From the NCBI GenBank assembly GCA_034927285.1, contig JAYFQF010000045.1:1-56907 (forward strand): 56,907 bases of DNA, read 5' to 3'. Of the stretch, positions 32,816 through 41,371 are shown one piece after another (positions within the stretch are counted from its first letter, which is position 1; every line of letters starts with the position of its first letter). A program made the translations under genes and the position numbers. The DNA comes from JAYFQF01 sp034927285 (GTDB lineage: Bacteria > Bacillota > Peptococcia > DRI-13 > UBA5745). The notes under the pieces were generated by a model, which saw nothing but the letters and a program-made list of their open reading frames with translations, searched no databases and had not been told where the DNA came from.

Positions 32816-33530
32816 GGTTATCATCAACCCCGGCCATGGCCCGAAAAACAGCGGCGTTTTTGATCCCGGGGCCGTCGGCCCGAGCCGGATCCGGGAGGCG
32901 GACGTTAACCTGGCCGTGGCCAAACTGCTGAAGCCCCTCCTGGAGGCCGCCGGCGCCCAGGTATTGCTGGTCCGGGACGGTGACCTGTCCGATGTGGTCA
33001 ATACCGCTAATGTTTCCGGCGCCGACTATTTTGTGAGTATCCATTGCAACGCCGCAGCAGATCCGGCTGCCCACGGCACCGAAACCTACATTTACAGCGA
33101 GAACAGCAAAGCGATGTCACTGGCCAAGGCTATCCAGGCCGCTGCCGTTGAGGCCCTGGGTGCCACTGACCGGGGCGTAAAGGTACGCCCCGGGCTATAT
33201 GTTCTCCGCAAGACCGTCATGCCGGCGTTGCTGATCGAGCTGGCCTTTGTCAGTAATCCAGCGGAAGAGCAGATCTTGGCCTCTGCCGGCGCCCAAAACA
33301 GGATCGCCCTGGCCCTGGCCAACGCCATCAAGGAGCAGTTAGGACTCAGGCCGGGCCCTGATCCGGCGGCAGACGAAGAAATCCGGATCTTCCTGCACGG
33401 CGCCCAGTTGGTAGAGTTATCCGGTAAGCTGATCGATGGGACTACCTACCTGCCGGCCCGGGTGATTGCCGAAGCTTGGGGCTTTCGGGTGGACTGGCAG
33501 CCGGGCCGGGTAGATGTGTGGCCGGCGTAG
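32805..33530 (+). CDS. N-acetylmuramoyl-L-alanine amidase, endolysin
   Basis: A 241-residue endolysin. Residues 1-180 are a zinc amidase of the Amidase_3 type: IINPGHGPKNSGVFDPGAVG, READVNLAVAKLL, FVSIHCNAAADPAAHGTETY and LLIELAFVSNP carry the zinc and catalytic residues. Residues about 190-241 are a copper amine oxidase N-terminal-like domain (GKLIDGTTYLPARVIAEAWG then FRVDWQ), here likely a wall-binding or stalk module. It lyses the producer to release particles. Followed by a terminator that closes the tail operon. Confidence 0.92.
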   Translation: MSSKVIINPGHGPKNSGVFDPGAVGPSRIREADVNLAVAKLLKPLLEAAGAQVLLVRDGDLSDVVNTANVSGADYFVSIHCNAAADPAAHGTETYIYSENSKAMSLAKAIQAAAVEALGATDRGVKVRPGLYVLRKTVMPALLIELAFVSNPAEEQILASAGAQNRIALALANAIKEQLGLRPGPDPAADEEIRIFLHGAQLVELSGKLIDGTTYLPARVIAEAWGFRVDWQPGRVDVWPA

Positions 33531-33558
33531 TGAAGAGACAAGTTTATAGATGTGACGA

Positions 33559-33590
33559 AGCCGCTTCCTGACGGAGGCGGCTTTTTTTAT
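33559..33590 (+). terminator. Terminator of the tail operon
   Basis: A 10-bp stem (33559-33568 with 33573-33582, one G-T pair), four-base loop, seven T residues. Confidence 0.88.
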
Positions 33591-33736
33591 CGTTTGTTGC
33601 GGCCGATACTGCAATCTTCCCCATTGTAAATTTTCCAGAATTCTGCCATACTGAATGAAAGGAGCCGTTTGGGCTCTTTATCGGCTCTTCAGAAAGAAGA
33701 TCCTTTCGATTAAATTGTCAGACAAAAAAGAAAAAA

Positions 33737-33753
33737 CCCTTGAAAATCAAGGG
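33737..33753 (-). terminator. Terminator of tRNA-Leu (minus strand)
   Basis: A 6-bp stem (33737-33742 with 33748-33753); on the minus strand it is followed by TTTTTTCTTTTTT. Confidence 0.8.
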
Positions 33754-33778
33754 CTTGCGGATGAATAGCGATATTAAA

Positions 33779-33867
33779 TGGTGCCCGAGACCGGGGTCGA
33801 ACCGGTACGAGGTTTAACCCTCGCAGGATTTTAAGTCCTGTGCGTCTGCCTGTTCCGCCACTCGGGC
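33779..33867 (-). tRNA. tRNA-Leu (TAA)
   Basis: On the minus strand, acceptor GCCCGAG pairs with CTCGGGC; the anticodon stem CAGGA/TCCTG encloses CTTAAAA, giving TAA; a long variable arm is present and CCA is encoded. It lies 250 bp beyond the last tail-operon gene. tRNA-Leu genes often serve as integration sites, but I found no copy of its 3' end near the left edge of the island. Confidence 0.94.
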
Positions 33868-34015
33868 CCGCTGTCATTGGCGACAATAAAAATAATAATA
33901 TGAAATCGCTCCAAAGTCAATGACCAAATCGATCTGGATAGCTGAATCCAGTTATAAGAAGTTTCCCAATGGTCCTGAATGTATTGGAGAAGAATAAAGA
34001 AAAGAGGTGTCTTTC

Positions 34016-34696
34016 ATGGAACTCGTTTTTCATGGCCACAGCTGTTTCAGCATTAAGACCAGCCGGTATCACATTTTGATCGATCCTTACATTGATGAAA
34101 ACCCTCTGGCGAAAATCAAGGCTGAGGAGCTGGCGCCGGATTTCCTCCTGCTTACCCACGGCCACGACGACCATTTGGGGGATACCTTGGCCATTGCCAA
34201 GGCCGCCAATCCATTGATCATCGCCCCGACAGAGCTGGCGGGATGGTGTGAAAGCAAGGGACTGCGGACCCACGCCATGTACATGGGCAGCGCCGCTTTT
34301 CCTTTTGGCAAATTGACCATGGTTTTTGCCAGCCATGGCTCCTCGATTCAGGAGGACGGGGAAAGGCTTTACGGCGGACTGGCTTGCGGCTATGTGCTGG
34401 AGCTTGAGGGGAAACGGATCTATCATGCCGGCGATACCGGAATTTTCGGCGATATGAAGCTTTTGTCCGGCCGGCGCAGCGTGGATGTGGCCCTGCTGCC
34501 CATCGGCGGAAATTTTACCATGGATCCGGAAGAAGCCCTGGAAGCGGCAAAGCTGATCCGGGCCGGCCTGACGATCCCCATGCATTATAATACTTTTCCT
34601 CTGATCCGGCAGGACGGCGCGAAATTTGTGGAAAGCCTGAAGACCATCGGGCTGAAGTCACTGATGCTGGAGCCGGAAGAAGTTCTTGAACTTTAA
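34016..34696 (+). CDS. UPF0173 metal-dependent hydrolase (metallo-beta-lactamase fold)
   Basis: A 226-residue hydrolase of the UPF0173/YtkL family. It starts ELVFHGHSCFSIKT and has the zinc motif LLTHGHDDHLGD, a later GACG-like strand YHAGDTGIFGD and IPMHYNTFP with the last His. The whole protein matches the family in length. The substrate is unknown. ATG 34016 has AAAGAGGTG six bases upstream; the GTG at 34007 lies in that site. Monocistronic. Confidence 0.9.
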   Translation: MELVFHGHSCFSIKTSRYHILIDPYIDENPLAKIKAEELAPDFLLLTHGHDDHLGDTLAIAKAANPLIIAPTELAGWCESKGLRTHAMYMGSAAFPFGKLTMVFASHGSSIQEDGERLYGGLACGYVLELEGKRIYHAGDTGIFGDMKLLSGRRSVDVALLPIGGNFTMDPEEALEAAKLIRAGLTIPMHYNTFPLIRQDGAKFVESLKTIGLKSLMLEPEEVLEL

Positions 34697-35209
34697 TTCT
34701 ACAGAAAGCCAGGCTATTCTTAATAGCCCGCTGCTTTAAAAGCCGTGCCTTTGCATGCCATGAAACGTCAAGACGTTTATGCTGCCGCGCCGGATTTTAT
34801 CAGGCTCGAAAACGCCCGTTCAGGAGAGCTGAAGTGGTCCCTGCAATCAGAGCGTATGGTATACTGAAACGACTCTGGGGGGATGCTTCAAACCCTAGGG
34901 GCGTTTTTTCTTTCCCTGGCAGGAGGTTCGGGCCGGACAGGCACATTCTGGCCAGGCAGGAGATTCCGGGCAGGCGGGAGATTCCGGGCAGAAAGGCAGA
35001 TTTCAGCCGGGCAGGGTCCATTCAGGCGGTGCAAGGCCCACGCCGCCGGGCAAGGTCCCCTTCCAGCCGGACAGGCCCCTTCAGGCGGAACAGGTCCATT
35101 CCGGCCAGAAAGGCAGGTTATGGTTAGTAAGCTCATTCCGGCCGGCAGACCCTGCCGGTTGCGCTCAGATGCCGCCGTGAGGAAGCCGCAAGGCCCGTTG
35201 AATAAGGTC
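34697..35209. repeat. GC-rich degenerate repeats in a long intergenic gap
   Basis: No convincing gene in this stretch. From about 34918 to 35125 short GC-rich blocks recur (ccgggcag, ggcaggcgggagattccggg, ccggacaggc, attccggccag), spaced unevenly at roughly 18-30 bases. All open frames through it are low-complexity Arg/Gly/Pro and lack ribosome sites. Upstream, ggtatactg (34856-34864) resembles an extended -10, and ccctaggggcgtttttt (34900-34916) looks like the end of a terminator, so a short RNA could be made here, but this is speculative. Confidence 0.4.
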
Positions 35210-35238
35210 TTGCAAAAAACAGCCTGAAAAGTTAATAT
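35210..35238 (+). promoter_or_regulatory. Promoter of the ACT/UPF0210 operon
   Basis: TTGCAA (35210-35215), 17-bp spacer, TAATAT (35233-35238), 49 bp before the start codon. Confidence 0.55.
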
Positions 35239-35286
35239 AAATAAGATATAGATGAAATGAGAATAAAGTTCAGGAGGGTCCCATAT

Positions 35287-35565
35287 ATGGAAGCAAAAAG
35301 AGTAATAGTAACCGTCATCGGCCGCGACAGAGTGGGGATTATTGCCGCCGTGGCCAATACCTTGGCGGAAAATCAGGTAAATATTCTGGACATCAGCCAG
35401 ACGATCCTCCAGGATTTTTTCACCATGATGATGATCGTGGATATCTCCCAAAGCCCTATCGGCATCGGCCAGCTGCAGGAAACCCTGACAAAGCTTGGGG
35501 AGTCCATCGGCATGCAGATTCAGGCGCAGCATGAGGATATTTTCCGCTACATGCACCGGATCTGA
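35287..35565 (+). CDS. ACT domain protein UPF0237
   Basis: A 92-residue protein consisting of one ACT domain: RVIVTVIGRDRVGIIAAVAN, then TLAENQVNILDISQTILQDF. Such ACT-only proteins are encoded just before UPF0210 proteins in many Firmicutes and archaea, as here, 26 bp upstream of it. It presumably binds an amino acid or similar small ligand and controls its partner. ATG 35287 has AGGAGGG eight bases upstream. Confidence 0.9.
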   Translation: MEAKRVIVTVIGRDRVGIIAAVANTLAENQVNILDISQTILQDFFTMMMIVDISQSPIGIGQLQETLTKLGESIGMQIQAQHEDIFRYMHRI

Positions 35566-35591
35566 CCAAAAAGGCAAAGGGAGGAAAACAT

Positions 35592-36959
35592 ATGGCGCTG
35601 AATTATACCGCTGAAGAGATCATGCAGACCATCCGCATGGTGCAAAATGAAAACCTGGACATCCGCACCCTCACCATGGGGATCAGCCTGCGGGACTGCT
35701 GTCACGAGGACATGAAGATCTGCGGGCAGAAAATTTATGATAAAATCACGAAAAAAGCCGAAAACCTGGTAAAAACCGGAGAGGCGATTTCCCGGGAATT
35801 CGGCATACCGATTATTAATAAGCGGATTTCCGTTACCCCCATTTCCCTTGTAGGCGAGACCTGCAAAAACGGCAGCTACGTGGAGCTGGCAAAAGCCCTG
35901 GACCGGGCCGCCAAAGCCTGCGGCGTAAATTTTATCGGCGGTTTTTCCGCTTTGGTGCACAAAGGCTATACCCAAGGGGACAAGGCGCTGATCGAAGCCA
36001 TCCCGGAAGCCATGGCGGAAACGGAGCTGGTTTGCAGTTCCGTGAATATCGGCACCACTAAAGCGGGCATTAATATGGATGCAGTCTACCAGATGGGGAA
36101 GATTATCAAGGAAACGGCGGGCCTTACCGCCCAACGGGACGCTATCGGCTGCGCCAAGCTGGTGGTGTTTTGCAATGTGCCGGAAGATAACCCCTTTATG
36201 GCCGGCGCTTTCCACGGCGTAGGCGAACCGGAAACGGTAATCAATGTTGGGGTTTCCGGACCCGGCGTAGTGCTGGCGGCCATCCGGAATCACCCGGAAT
36301 GGGATTTCAGCACCCTGGCTTCCGTGATCAAACGGACGGCCTTTAAAATTACCCGCATGGGCGAATTGGTGGGCCGGGAAGCCGGCAAGCGGCTGGGTGT
36401 ACCCTTTGGTATTGTGGATCTTTCTTTAGCGCCCACTCCCGCCGTGGGAGACAGCGTGGCCGATATTCTGGAGGCCATGGGCCTGGAAAGGGTGGGCGGT
36501 CACGGCACTACCGCCGCCCTGGCTATGCTGAACGACGCGGTAAAAAAAGGCGGTACCATGGCTTCTTCCAATGTGGGAGGGCTTTCCGGCGCCTTTATTC
36601 CCGTCAGCGAGGATTCCGGCATGATCCGGGCGGTAGAGGAAGGCGCTCTGCATATGGATAAGCTGGAAGCCATGACCTGCGTTTGTTCCGTGGGCCTGGA
36701 TATGATCGCCGTTCCCGGGGATACCAGCGCCGAAGTTATCGCCGCCCTGATTGCCGACGAAGCGGCCATCGGCATGATCAATAAAAAGACCACGGCTGTC
36801 CGCATTATCCCGGTGCCGGGAAAAACAGTAGGGGATACGGTGGAATTCGGAGGACTGCTGGGCCGGGCGCCTATCATGCCCATGCATCCCTACGACCCCG
36901 GCGTTTTTGTAAAACGGGGCGGCCGCATACCGGCTCCCCTGCACGCGCTGACCAACTAG
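35592..36959 (+). CDS. UPF0210/DUF711 (PFL family) protein
   Basis: A 455-residue protein of the UPF0210 family (DUF711, PFL-like barrel). It opens YTAEEIMQTIRMVQNENLDI and contains MGISLRDCCHEDMKICGQKI, NVGVSGPGVV and HGTTAALAMLNDAVKKGG. Despite the PFL family name, no glycyl radical motif is present at the C-terminus. Its biochemical role is unknown. Cotranscribed with the ACT protein. Length is normal for the family. Confidence 0.92.
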   Translation: MALNYTAEEIMQTIRMVQNENLDIRTLTMGISLRDCCHEDMKICGQKIYDKITKKAENLVKTGEAISREFGIPIINKRISVTPISLVGETCKNGSYVELAKALDRAAKACGVNFIGGFSALVHKGYTQGDKALIEAIPEAMAETELVCSSVNIGTTKAGINMDAVYQMGKIIKETAGLTAQRDAIGCAKLVVFCNVPEDNPFMAGAFHGVGEPETVINVGVSGPGVVLAAIRNHPEWDFSTLASVIKRTAFKITRMGELVGREAGKRLGVPFGIVDLSLAPTPAVGDSVADILEAMGLERVGGHGTTAALAMLNDAVKKGGTMASSNVGGLSGAFIPVSEDSGMIRAVEEGALHMDKLEAMTCVCSVGLDMIAVPGDTSAEVIAALIADEAAIGMINKKTTAVRIIPVPGKTVGDTVEFGGLLGRAPIMPMHPYDPGVFVKRGGRIPAPLHALTN

Positions 36960-37050
36960 GGTCCGGAACAGCCGGCGTCCATGCCGCCGCGCCGGCCGGG
37001 GGGAAAACCAATAAAAGCCCAGGGGAACCGTAGAGAAAAAGGAGCGGCAA

Positions 37051-37602
37051 ATGGAATTCGATTTGAAGGATAAGCTTTTGCGCAGGGAAAAAAAGGAGCA
37101 GGGGGAAAGCGCTTCCGAGAGAAAAAACGCTCCTGAGAAGGAACGCGCTTCCAAAGGAGAAAGCAGCTCTGAGGAAGAGGCGGCTTCTCTTGATGAAGAG
37201 GCCCTGGCCCGGGAAGAGGATTCCCTCCGGGAGACGGCGGAAGACAAATTCGAGGCGGAGCTGGCGGCGGCGGAAAGCTTAAAGCAGCTTTCCGAGGCGG
37301 AAAAAGCCAGCCTGGAAAAAAACCTGAGCCGGCTGGAACAGTTTGCCCTGCGGCTGGAGCAGACCAAGATTGCCGAATATATGGATTATCTGGCGGACCC
37401 CCGGCGGCTGATCCGCATGAATTTCCTGATGGGCCTGGCCCGGGGCTTCGGCTTTGCCGTAGGTCTGACGGTATTGTCCGCTTTGGTCCTCTATATCCTG
37501 CAGATGGTCATCAGGCTGAATCTGCCGGTGATCAGCAAATTTATTGCCGATATTTTAATTTATGCCAACGAATACCTGAAGCTGTATAAATTCCCCGCTT
37601 GA
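37051..37602 (+). CDS. DUF5665 membrane protein with charged N-terminal region
   Basis: A 183-residue protein. Residues 1-90 are a Glu/Lys/Ser-rich, probably disordered or coiled region (EKERASKGESSSEEEAASLD). The C-terminal 80 residues resemble the small DUF5665 membrane domain: KIAEYMDYLADPRRLIRMNF, then one long hydrophobic segment GFAVGLTVLSALVLYILQMV. The domain alone is usually about 90 residues, so the long acidic front is an addition. It precedes lspA by 55 bp in the same direction. Confidence 0.72.
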   Translation: MEFDLKDKLLRREKKEQGESASERKNAPEKERASKGESSSEEEAASLDEEALAREEDSLRETAEDKFEAELAAAESLKQLSEAEKASLEKNLSRLEQFALRLEQTKIAEYMDYLADPRRLIRMNFLMGLARGFGFAVGLTVLSALVLYILQMVIRLNLPVISKFIADILIYANEYLKLYKFPA

Positions 37603-37657
37603 ACGGCAGCCGGCTTTTGGCCGCCTGTCCTTTATTCCGACGGTTTTTGGAGGGACA

Positions 37658-38149
37658 ATGAAAGAGAAAACCGGATTTTTTCTGACCGGGCTGGCCTGGA
37701 TTTTTGCCGACCAGCTGACCAAGGCCTTAATTTCTTCCCGGTTGCCCTTAAACTCCACCATTCCGGTGATTCAGGATTTTTTCCATATTACCTACATTCA
37801 AAATGCCGGCGCTTCCTTTGGCCTGTTTCAAAATAAAACCCTGGCCTTTGTCTTTTTAACGGCGGCGGTGTTGGCTGTCCTTTTTTGGCTGCTCTGGAAA
37901 GAGAAGCCTTCTCTGGGGACATCCCTGATTCTGGGGACCGTGGCCGGCGGCGCGGTAGGAAACCTCATGGACCGGATACGGATTGGAAAAGTAATCGACT
38001 TTATCGACTTTCGCGGCATCTGGCCCTATATTTTTAATGTAGCGGATATTGCCGTGGTTTGCGGCGGTATTCTCCTAGCCTGGGTGTTTATCCGGCAGGA
38101 GCTGCGGCTTTCGGCCAAACCGGCCAAGGAGGGGAAGAACCGTGACTGA
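37658..38149 (+). CDS. lspA: Lipoprotein signal peptidase (signal peptidase II)
   Basis: A 163-residue membrane aspartyl protease that removes signal peptides from lipoproteins. Four hydrophobic segments; the catalytic motifs are visible in GNLMDRIRIGKVIDFIDF and FNVADIAVVCGG, containing the two active Asp. The early FFHITYIQNAGASFG is also conserved. GGAGGG precedes the ATG. It overlaps the pseudouridine synthase gene by eight bases, a common gene pair in Firmicutes. Confidence 0.95.
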   Translation: MKEKTGFFLTGLAWIFADQLTKALISSRLPLNSTIPVIQDFFHITYIQNAGASFGLFQNKTLAFVFLTAAVLAVLFWLLWKEKPSLGTSLILGTVAGGAVGNLMDRIRIGKVIDFIDFRGIWPYIFNVADIAVVCGGILLAWVFIRQELRLSAKPAKEGKNRD

Positions 38150-39128
38150 ATCTCTTCATCCGGCGGATGAAACGGCGGAAACCGAATATTTTAAGATTAC
38201 AAAAGAAGAGGAAGGCGCCCGTCTGGACGTCTTTTTGACTGCCGCCCTGCCGGAGATCAGCCGCAGCCGGATCCAGTCCCTGATAAAAGAGGGTCAGGTT
38301 CTGGTTAACGCCGGCGCCGCCAAGGCAGGCCGGAAGCTGGAGGCCGGCGACGAAGTGGTTTGCCGGATCCCCGAACCGGCGGAACTGGCGGCTCTGCCCC
38401 AGCCCATGGAGCTGGATATCGTCTACGAGGACGGGGATATCATCGTAATCAATAAGCCTCAGGGGCTGGTGGTCCATCCCGCTCCCGGCAGCCGGGACAT
38501 GACCCTGGTCAACGGCCTGCTGTACCATTGTCAGGATCTATCCGGTATTAACGGCGTGCTGCGGCCAGGGATTGTCCATCGGCTGGATAAGGATACCTCC
38601 GGCCTTTTGGTGGCGGCAAAAAACGATAAAGCTCATCAGGCCCTGGCGGAACAGTTGCAGGAACGTACCATGAAGCGCCAATATATCGCCTTGGTCCACG
38701 GCATGATGGCGGAACCGATGGGCCTTGTGGATGCCCCGATCGGCCGGGATCCCAAGGACCGCCAGCGGATGGCGGTGGTGGCCGGAGGCAAGGAAGCGGT
38801 GACCGAATACCGGGTGCTGGACCGGCTGGCGGAATATACGTCGGTATTGTGCAGCCTGCGGACCGGCCGTACCCACCAGATCCGGGTGCATATGGCTTAC
38901 CTGGGCCATCCCGTGGCCGGCGACCCCAAATACGGCCGCCGCAAAGAGCCCCTGGACTGGCCCGGTCAGGCCCTTCACGCCTGGCGGCTTTCCCTGGTCC
39001 ATCCGGTGAAGGGAGAGGCCATGGAATTTTATGCCCCTTTGCCCGGATATTTTGCCCAAAGGCTGAAAGAGCTGGGCGGGGAAAACGCCCTGGAGCTGGC
39101 GGAGCGGAAAACGGAGCAAAAATTTTAG
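38142..39128 (+). CDS. rluD: RluD-family 23S rRNA pseudouridine synthase
   Basis: A 328-residue RNA-modifying enzyme. N-terminal S4 RNA-binding domain (about 18-85, GARLDVFLTAALPEISRSRI), then the synthase domain with HRLDKDTSGLLVAAKN, which holds the catalytic Asp, and GRTHQIRVHMAYLGHPVAGD. GTG 38142 overlaps the lspA stop; GGAGGGG precedes it. Exact target uridines cannot be told from sequence; RluD-like members usually modify helix 69 or nearby. Confidence 0.93.
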   Translation: MTESLHPADETAETEYFKITKEEEGARLDVFLTAALPEISRSRIQSLIKEGQVLVNAGAAKAGRKLEAGDEVVCRIPEPAELAALPQPMELDIVYEDGDIIVINKPQGLVVHPAPGSRDMTLVNGLLYHCQDLSGINGVLRPGIVHRLDKDTSGLLVAAKNDKAHQALAEQLQERTMKRQYIALVHGMMAEPMGLVDAPIGRDPKDRQRMAVVAGGKEAVTEYRVLDRLAEYTSVLCSLRTGRTHQIRVHMAYLGHPVAGDPKYGRRKEPLDWPGQALHAWRLSLVHPVKGEAMEFYAPLPGYFAQRLKELGGENALELAERKTEQKF

Positions 39129-39241
39129 CGGGCAGTTCATATAAATTTAATAAGTGAGACGCAACACACCCTTGAGAATATGGTATGATGGAAACGGAAC
39201 CCAATCCACGGCACAGCCTCCCCCGGGGAGTCAAAGATAGG

Positions 39242-40324
39242 ATGATTTTCGTGGAAATTGAGAAACAAAAAAGTTTCATTGTAAAATGTGCCTACTGGAT
39301 TTTGGTGGGGGGCATCATCTTTGTCCTGCTGAAATATTGTGTGCCTACCCTGATGCCTTTTGTCATCGGCGGCTTGGTGGCGGTGGTTTTACGGCCCCTT
39401 TCCGAGTGGCTTTCCCGGAAAACCAAGGCCAACCGCAAAGTGATGGCGGCCCTGATCCTGATCATTTTTTACGGCGCCGTGGGGATACTGCTGGTTTTAT
39501 CCGGCGCCAAGGTCTTCCTGGCGGTAAAGGAATTTGTGCTGACCGTGCCCAATTATTATGTAAATGAGCTGGAGCCGGCGCTGCTGCGGATCTTTAACGA
39601 GCTCAGCAGCTTCATCATGGAGCTGGATCCCTCGCTCCAGGCCACCGTCCAAAGCGTGGCAAACAACCTGATTTCTACCCTGGCGGACCTGGTGAAAAAC
39701 TTTTCCGTGGCCGCGGTGGATTACATCACCAGTTTTGCCGGCTTCCTGCCCGGCTTTCTGCTGCGTTTTCTTTTTGCCATCGTTTCCTCTTTCTTTATTT
39801 CCGTTGACTTTCCCAAAATCAAAGACTTTATCGCCCGGCAGATCACTCCCCGGCAGCGCCAGATGCTCCGGATGGTGAAGGAAAACGCCTTCGGCACCCT
39901 GGGCCAGTATGTCAAAGCCTATGCCATCATTATGTGTATTACCTTCATCGAGTTGACCATAGGCTTTTTTATCATCGGCTTAAATAACGCGGCGGTCATC
40001 GCCTTAAGCATTGCCATTTTTGACGTTCTCCCCGTGCTGGGCACCGGCGGCGTTATGGTCCCCTGGGTTTTGATCAGCCTGATCGTCGGCGACACCGGCC
40101 TGGCCATTAAGCTGGCGGTGATTTATATTATCGTTACCGCCGTGCGAAATGTACTGGAGCCCAAGATCGTCGGCAAGCAGATCGGCCTTCATCCGCTGGT
40201 TACTTTGATGGCGATGTATGTGGGAACGGTGCTTTTTGGGGTGGTGGGCCTTTTGGGGCTGCCCATCAGCATCACCATCTTAAAAAACCTGAACGACAAC
40301 GGCACTATCCGCTGGCTGAAATAG
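39242..40324 (+). CDS. AI-2E family (PerM/YtvI-like) transporter
   Basis: A 360-residue membrane protein of the AI-2E/PerM family, with about eight hydrophobic segments: an N-terminal pair (YWILVGGIIFVLLKYCVPTL), a soluble helical stretch, and a conserved C-terminal set (GTGGVMVPWVLISLIVGD and LEPKIVGKQIGLHPLVTLMA). These proteins export small molecules or ions; the name does not prove AI-2 transport. I prefer ATG 39242 or GTG 39251; an ATG at 39185 lies inside a TATGAT promoter-like box (39184-39189) and has no ribosome site. Confidence 0.87.
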   Translation: MIFVEIEKQKSFIVKCAYWILVGGIIFVLLKYCVPTLMPFVIGGLVAVVLRPLSEWLSRKTKANRKVMAALILIIFYGAVGILLVLSGAKVFLAVKEFVLTVPNYYVNELEPALLRIFNELSSFIMELDPSLQATVQSVANNLISTLADLVKNFSVAAVDYITSFAGFLPGFLLRFLFAIVSSFFISVDFPKIKDFIARQITPRQRQMLRMVKENAFGTLGQYVKAYAIIMCITFIELTIGFFIIGLNNAAVIALSIAIFDVLPVLGTGGVMVPWVLISLIVGDTGLAIKLAVIYIIVTAVRNVLEPKIVGKQIGLHPLVTLMAMYVGTVLFGVVGLLGLPISITILKNLNDNGTIRWLK

Positions 40325-40376
40325 CCGGAGGAAATGACCGAGGGAATAACCGGAGGAAAAAGCCGGAAGAAATAAA
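40325..40376 (+). repeat. Short degenerate tandem repeat after the permease gene
   Basis: About four units of the type ccggaggaaa with 12-15 base spacing between the permease stop and its terminator. Confidence 0.55.
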
Positions 40377-40422
40377 CAACTATTCCGGGCGGTGATCCGC
40401 GCCGGGAAAAGCATAGAAAAGA

Positions 40423-40462
40423 CCTCCGGCCGCAGACGGAACTGCGGTTGGAGGCCTTTTTA
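40423..40462 (+). terminator. Terminator between permease and thiM remnant
   Basis: Stem CCTCC-GG-CCGCA pairs with TGCGG-TT-GGAGG (40423-40434 with 40443-40454), followed by CC and T residues. Confidence 0.75.
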
Positions 40463-40491
40463 TGATCCGCATAACCTTTTCGGGACTGACT

Positions 40492-41298
40492 TTACCGGAA
40501 AGAATGTTTTTCCGCCTTGGCGCCTTGGGCTAAAGCTTCTCCGTCAAGATTGCACAGGGCGTCCACCAGGTGGTCCCGCAGGGTGGAGTTTCCGCCGCCC
40601 TGATGGAGCATTTTGGCGTAGGCCAACTCACCGCAAAGCCCCAGGGCGGATACGGCGGCCGCGGCGGCCTCCAGCTCCTGAGCGGGATTGGCGGCCAAAA
40701 AGGCGGCCATGACCGCTGCCAGCATGCAGCCGGTTCCCGTGATTTTCGCCATCATCGGATGGCCGTTGCGGATCAGATATGCGGCCCGACTGTCGGCGAT
40801 AATATCCACGGCGCCGGTGATGGTGACAATCAGGCCCTTTTGTTGGGCGAATTGCCGGGCAAAGGCCAGGCCTTGGTCCAGATTTTCCTCCGTGATCTTA
40901 TCGGCTACGTCCGCATCCACGCCCTTGGCCCCGCCCCGGGCCCCGGTCAGGGCTTTAATTTCGGAGATATTGCCCCGAACTACCGTAAAAGAGGTCTTGG
41001 CCAGCAGTTCCAGGGCGGTTTTGGTGCGCAGGGAAGAAGCGCCGGCTCCCACGGGATCCAGAATCAGGGGATGGCCCAGATCGGCGGCCCTTTTTGCCGC
41101 CAGCAGCATGGATGGAATGGTCTGCTGATTCAGGGTGCCGATATTTACTACCAAGGCATTGCAGATCGAGGTGATTTCTTCCACCTCCCCGGTATCGTCG
41201 GCCATGATGGGAGAGGCGCCGATAGCTAAAAGAGAGTTGGCGCAATCATTGACTGTGACATAGTTGGGCTTTACGGTCCTTTTGGCTTTGGAGCGTTT
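40492..41298 (-). pseudogene. thiM: Hydroxyethylthiazole kinase, damaged 5' end
   Basis: ThiM phosphorylates hydroxyethylthiazole in thiamin salvage. The body is intact: GASPIMADDTGEVEEITSIC, LVVNIGTLN, PLILDPVGAGASSLRTKTAL, RGNISEI, and the ATP site GTGCMLAAVMAAFLAANP. The beginning is not. In frame one reads KRTVKP then NYVTVNDCAN, whereas family members have KPLVHNITNYV, so six codons (LVHNIT) are missing exactly. Two stop codons (41299-41301 and six bases further up) close the frame and no start exists before an internal ATG at 41205, which lacks a ribosome site. I judge it a recent pseudogene or at best a truncated product of 237 residues. Confidence 0.75.
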
Positions 41299-41371
41299 TT
41301 AGCTTTAGGCTTTTCGGGCTTACAGAAAGCGGCGCGCTGACGGAAACCGGAAATATTCCGTCAGCCAAGGC

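Noticed and set aside
17024..33530. Extracellular contractile injection system (Afp/PVC/T6SS-like)
   Set aside because: No AAA+ ATPase, no effector genes; holin, endolysin, phage repressor and PBSX-type gene order point to a tailocin.
41282..41371. TPP riboswitch for thiM
   Set aside because: The short gap upstream of thiM holds only a 9-bp hairpin (41337-41345 with 41356-41364) and no TPP core.
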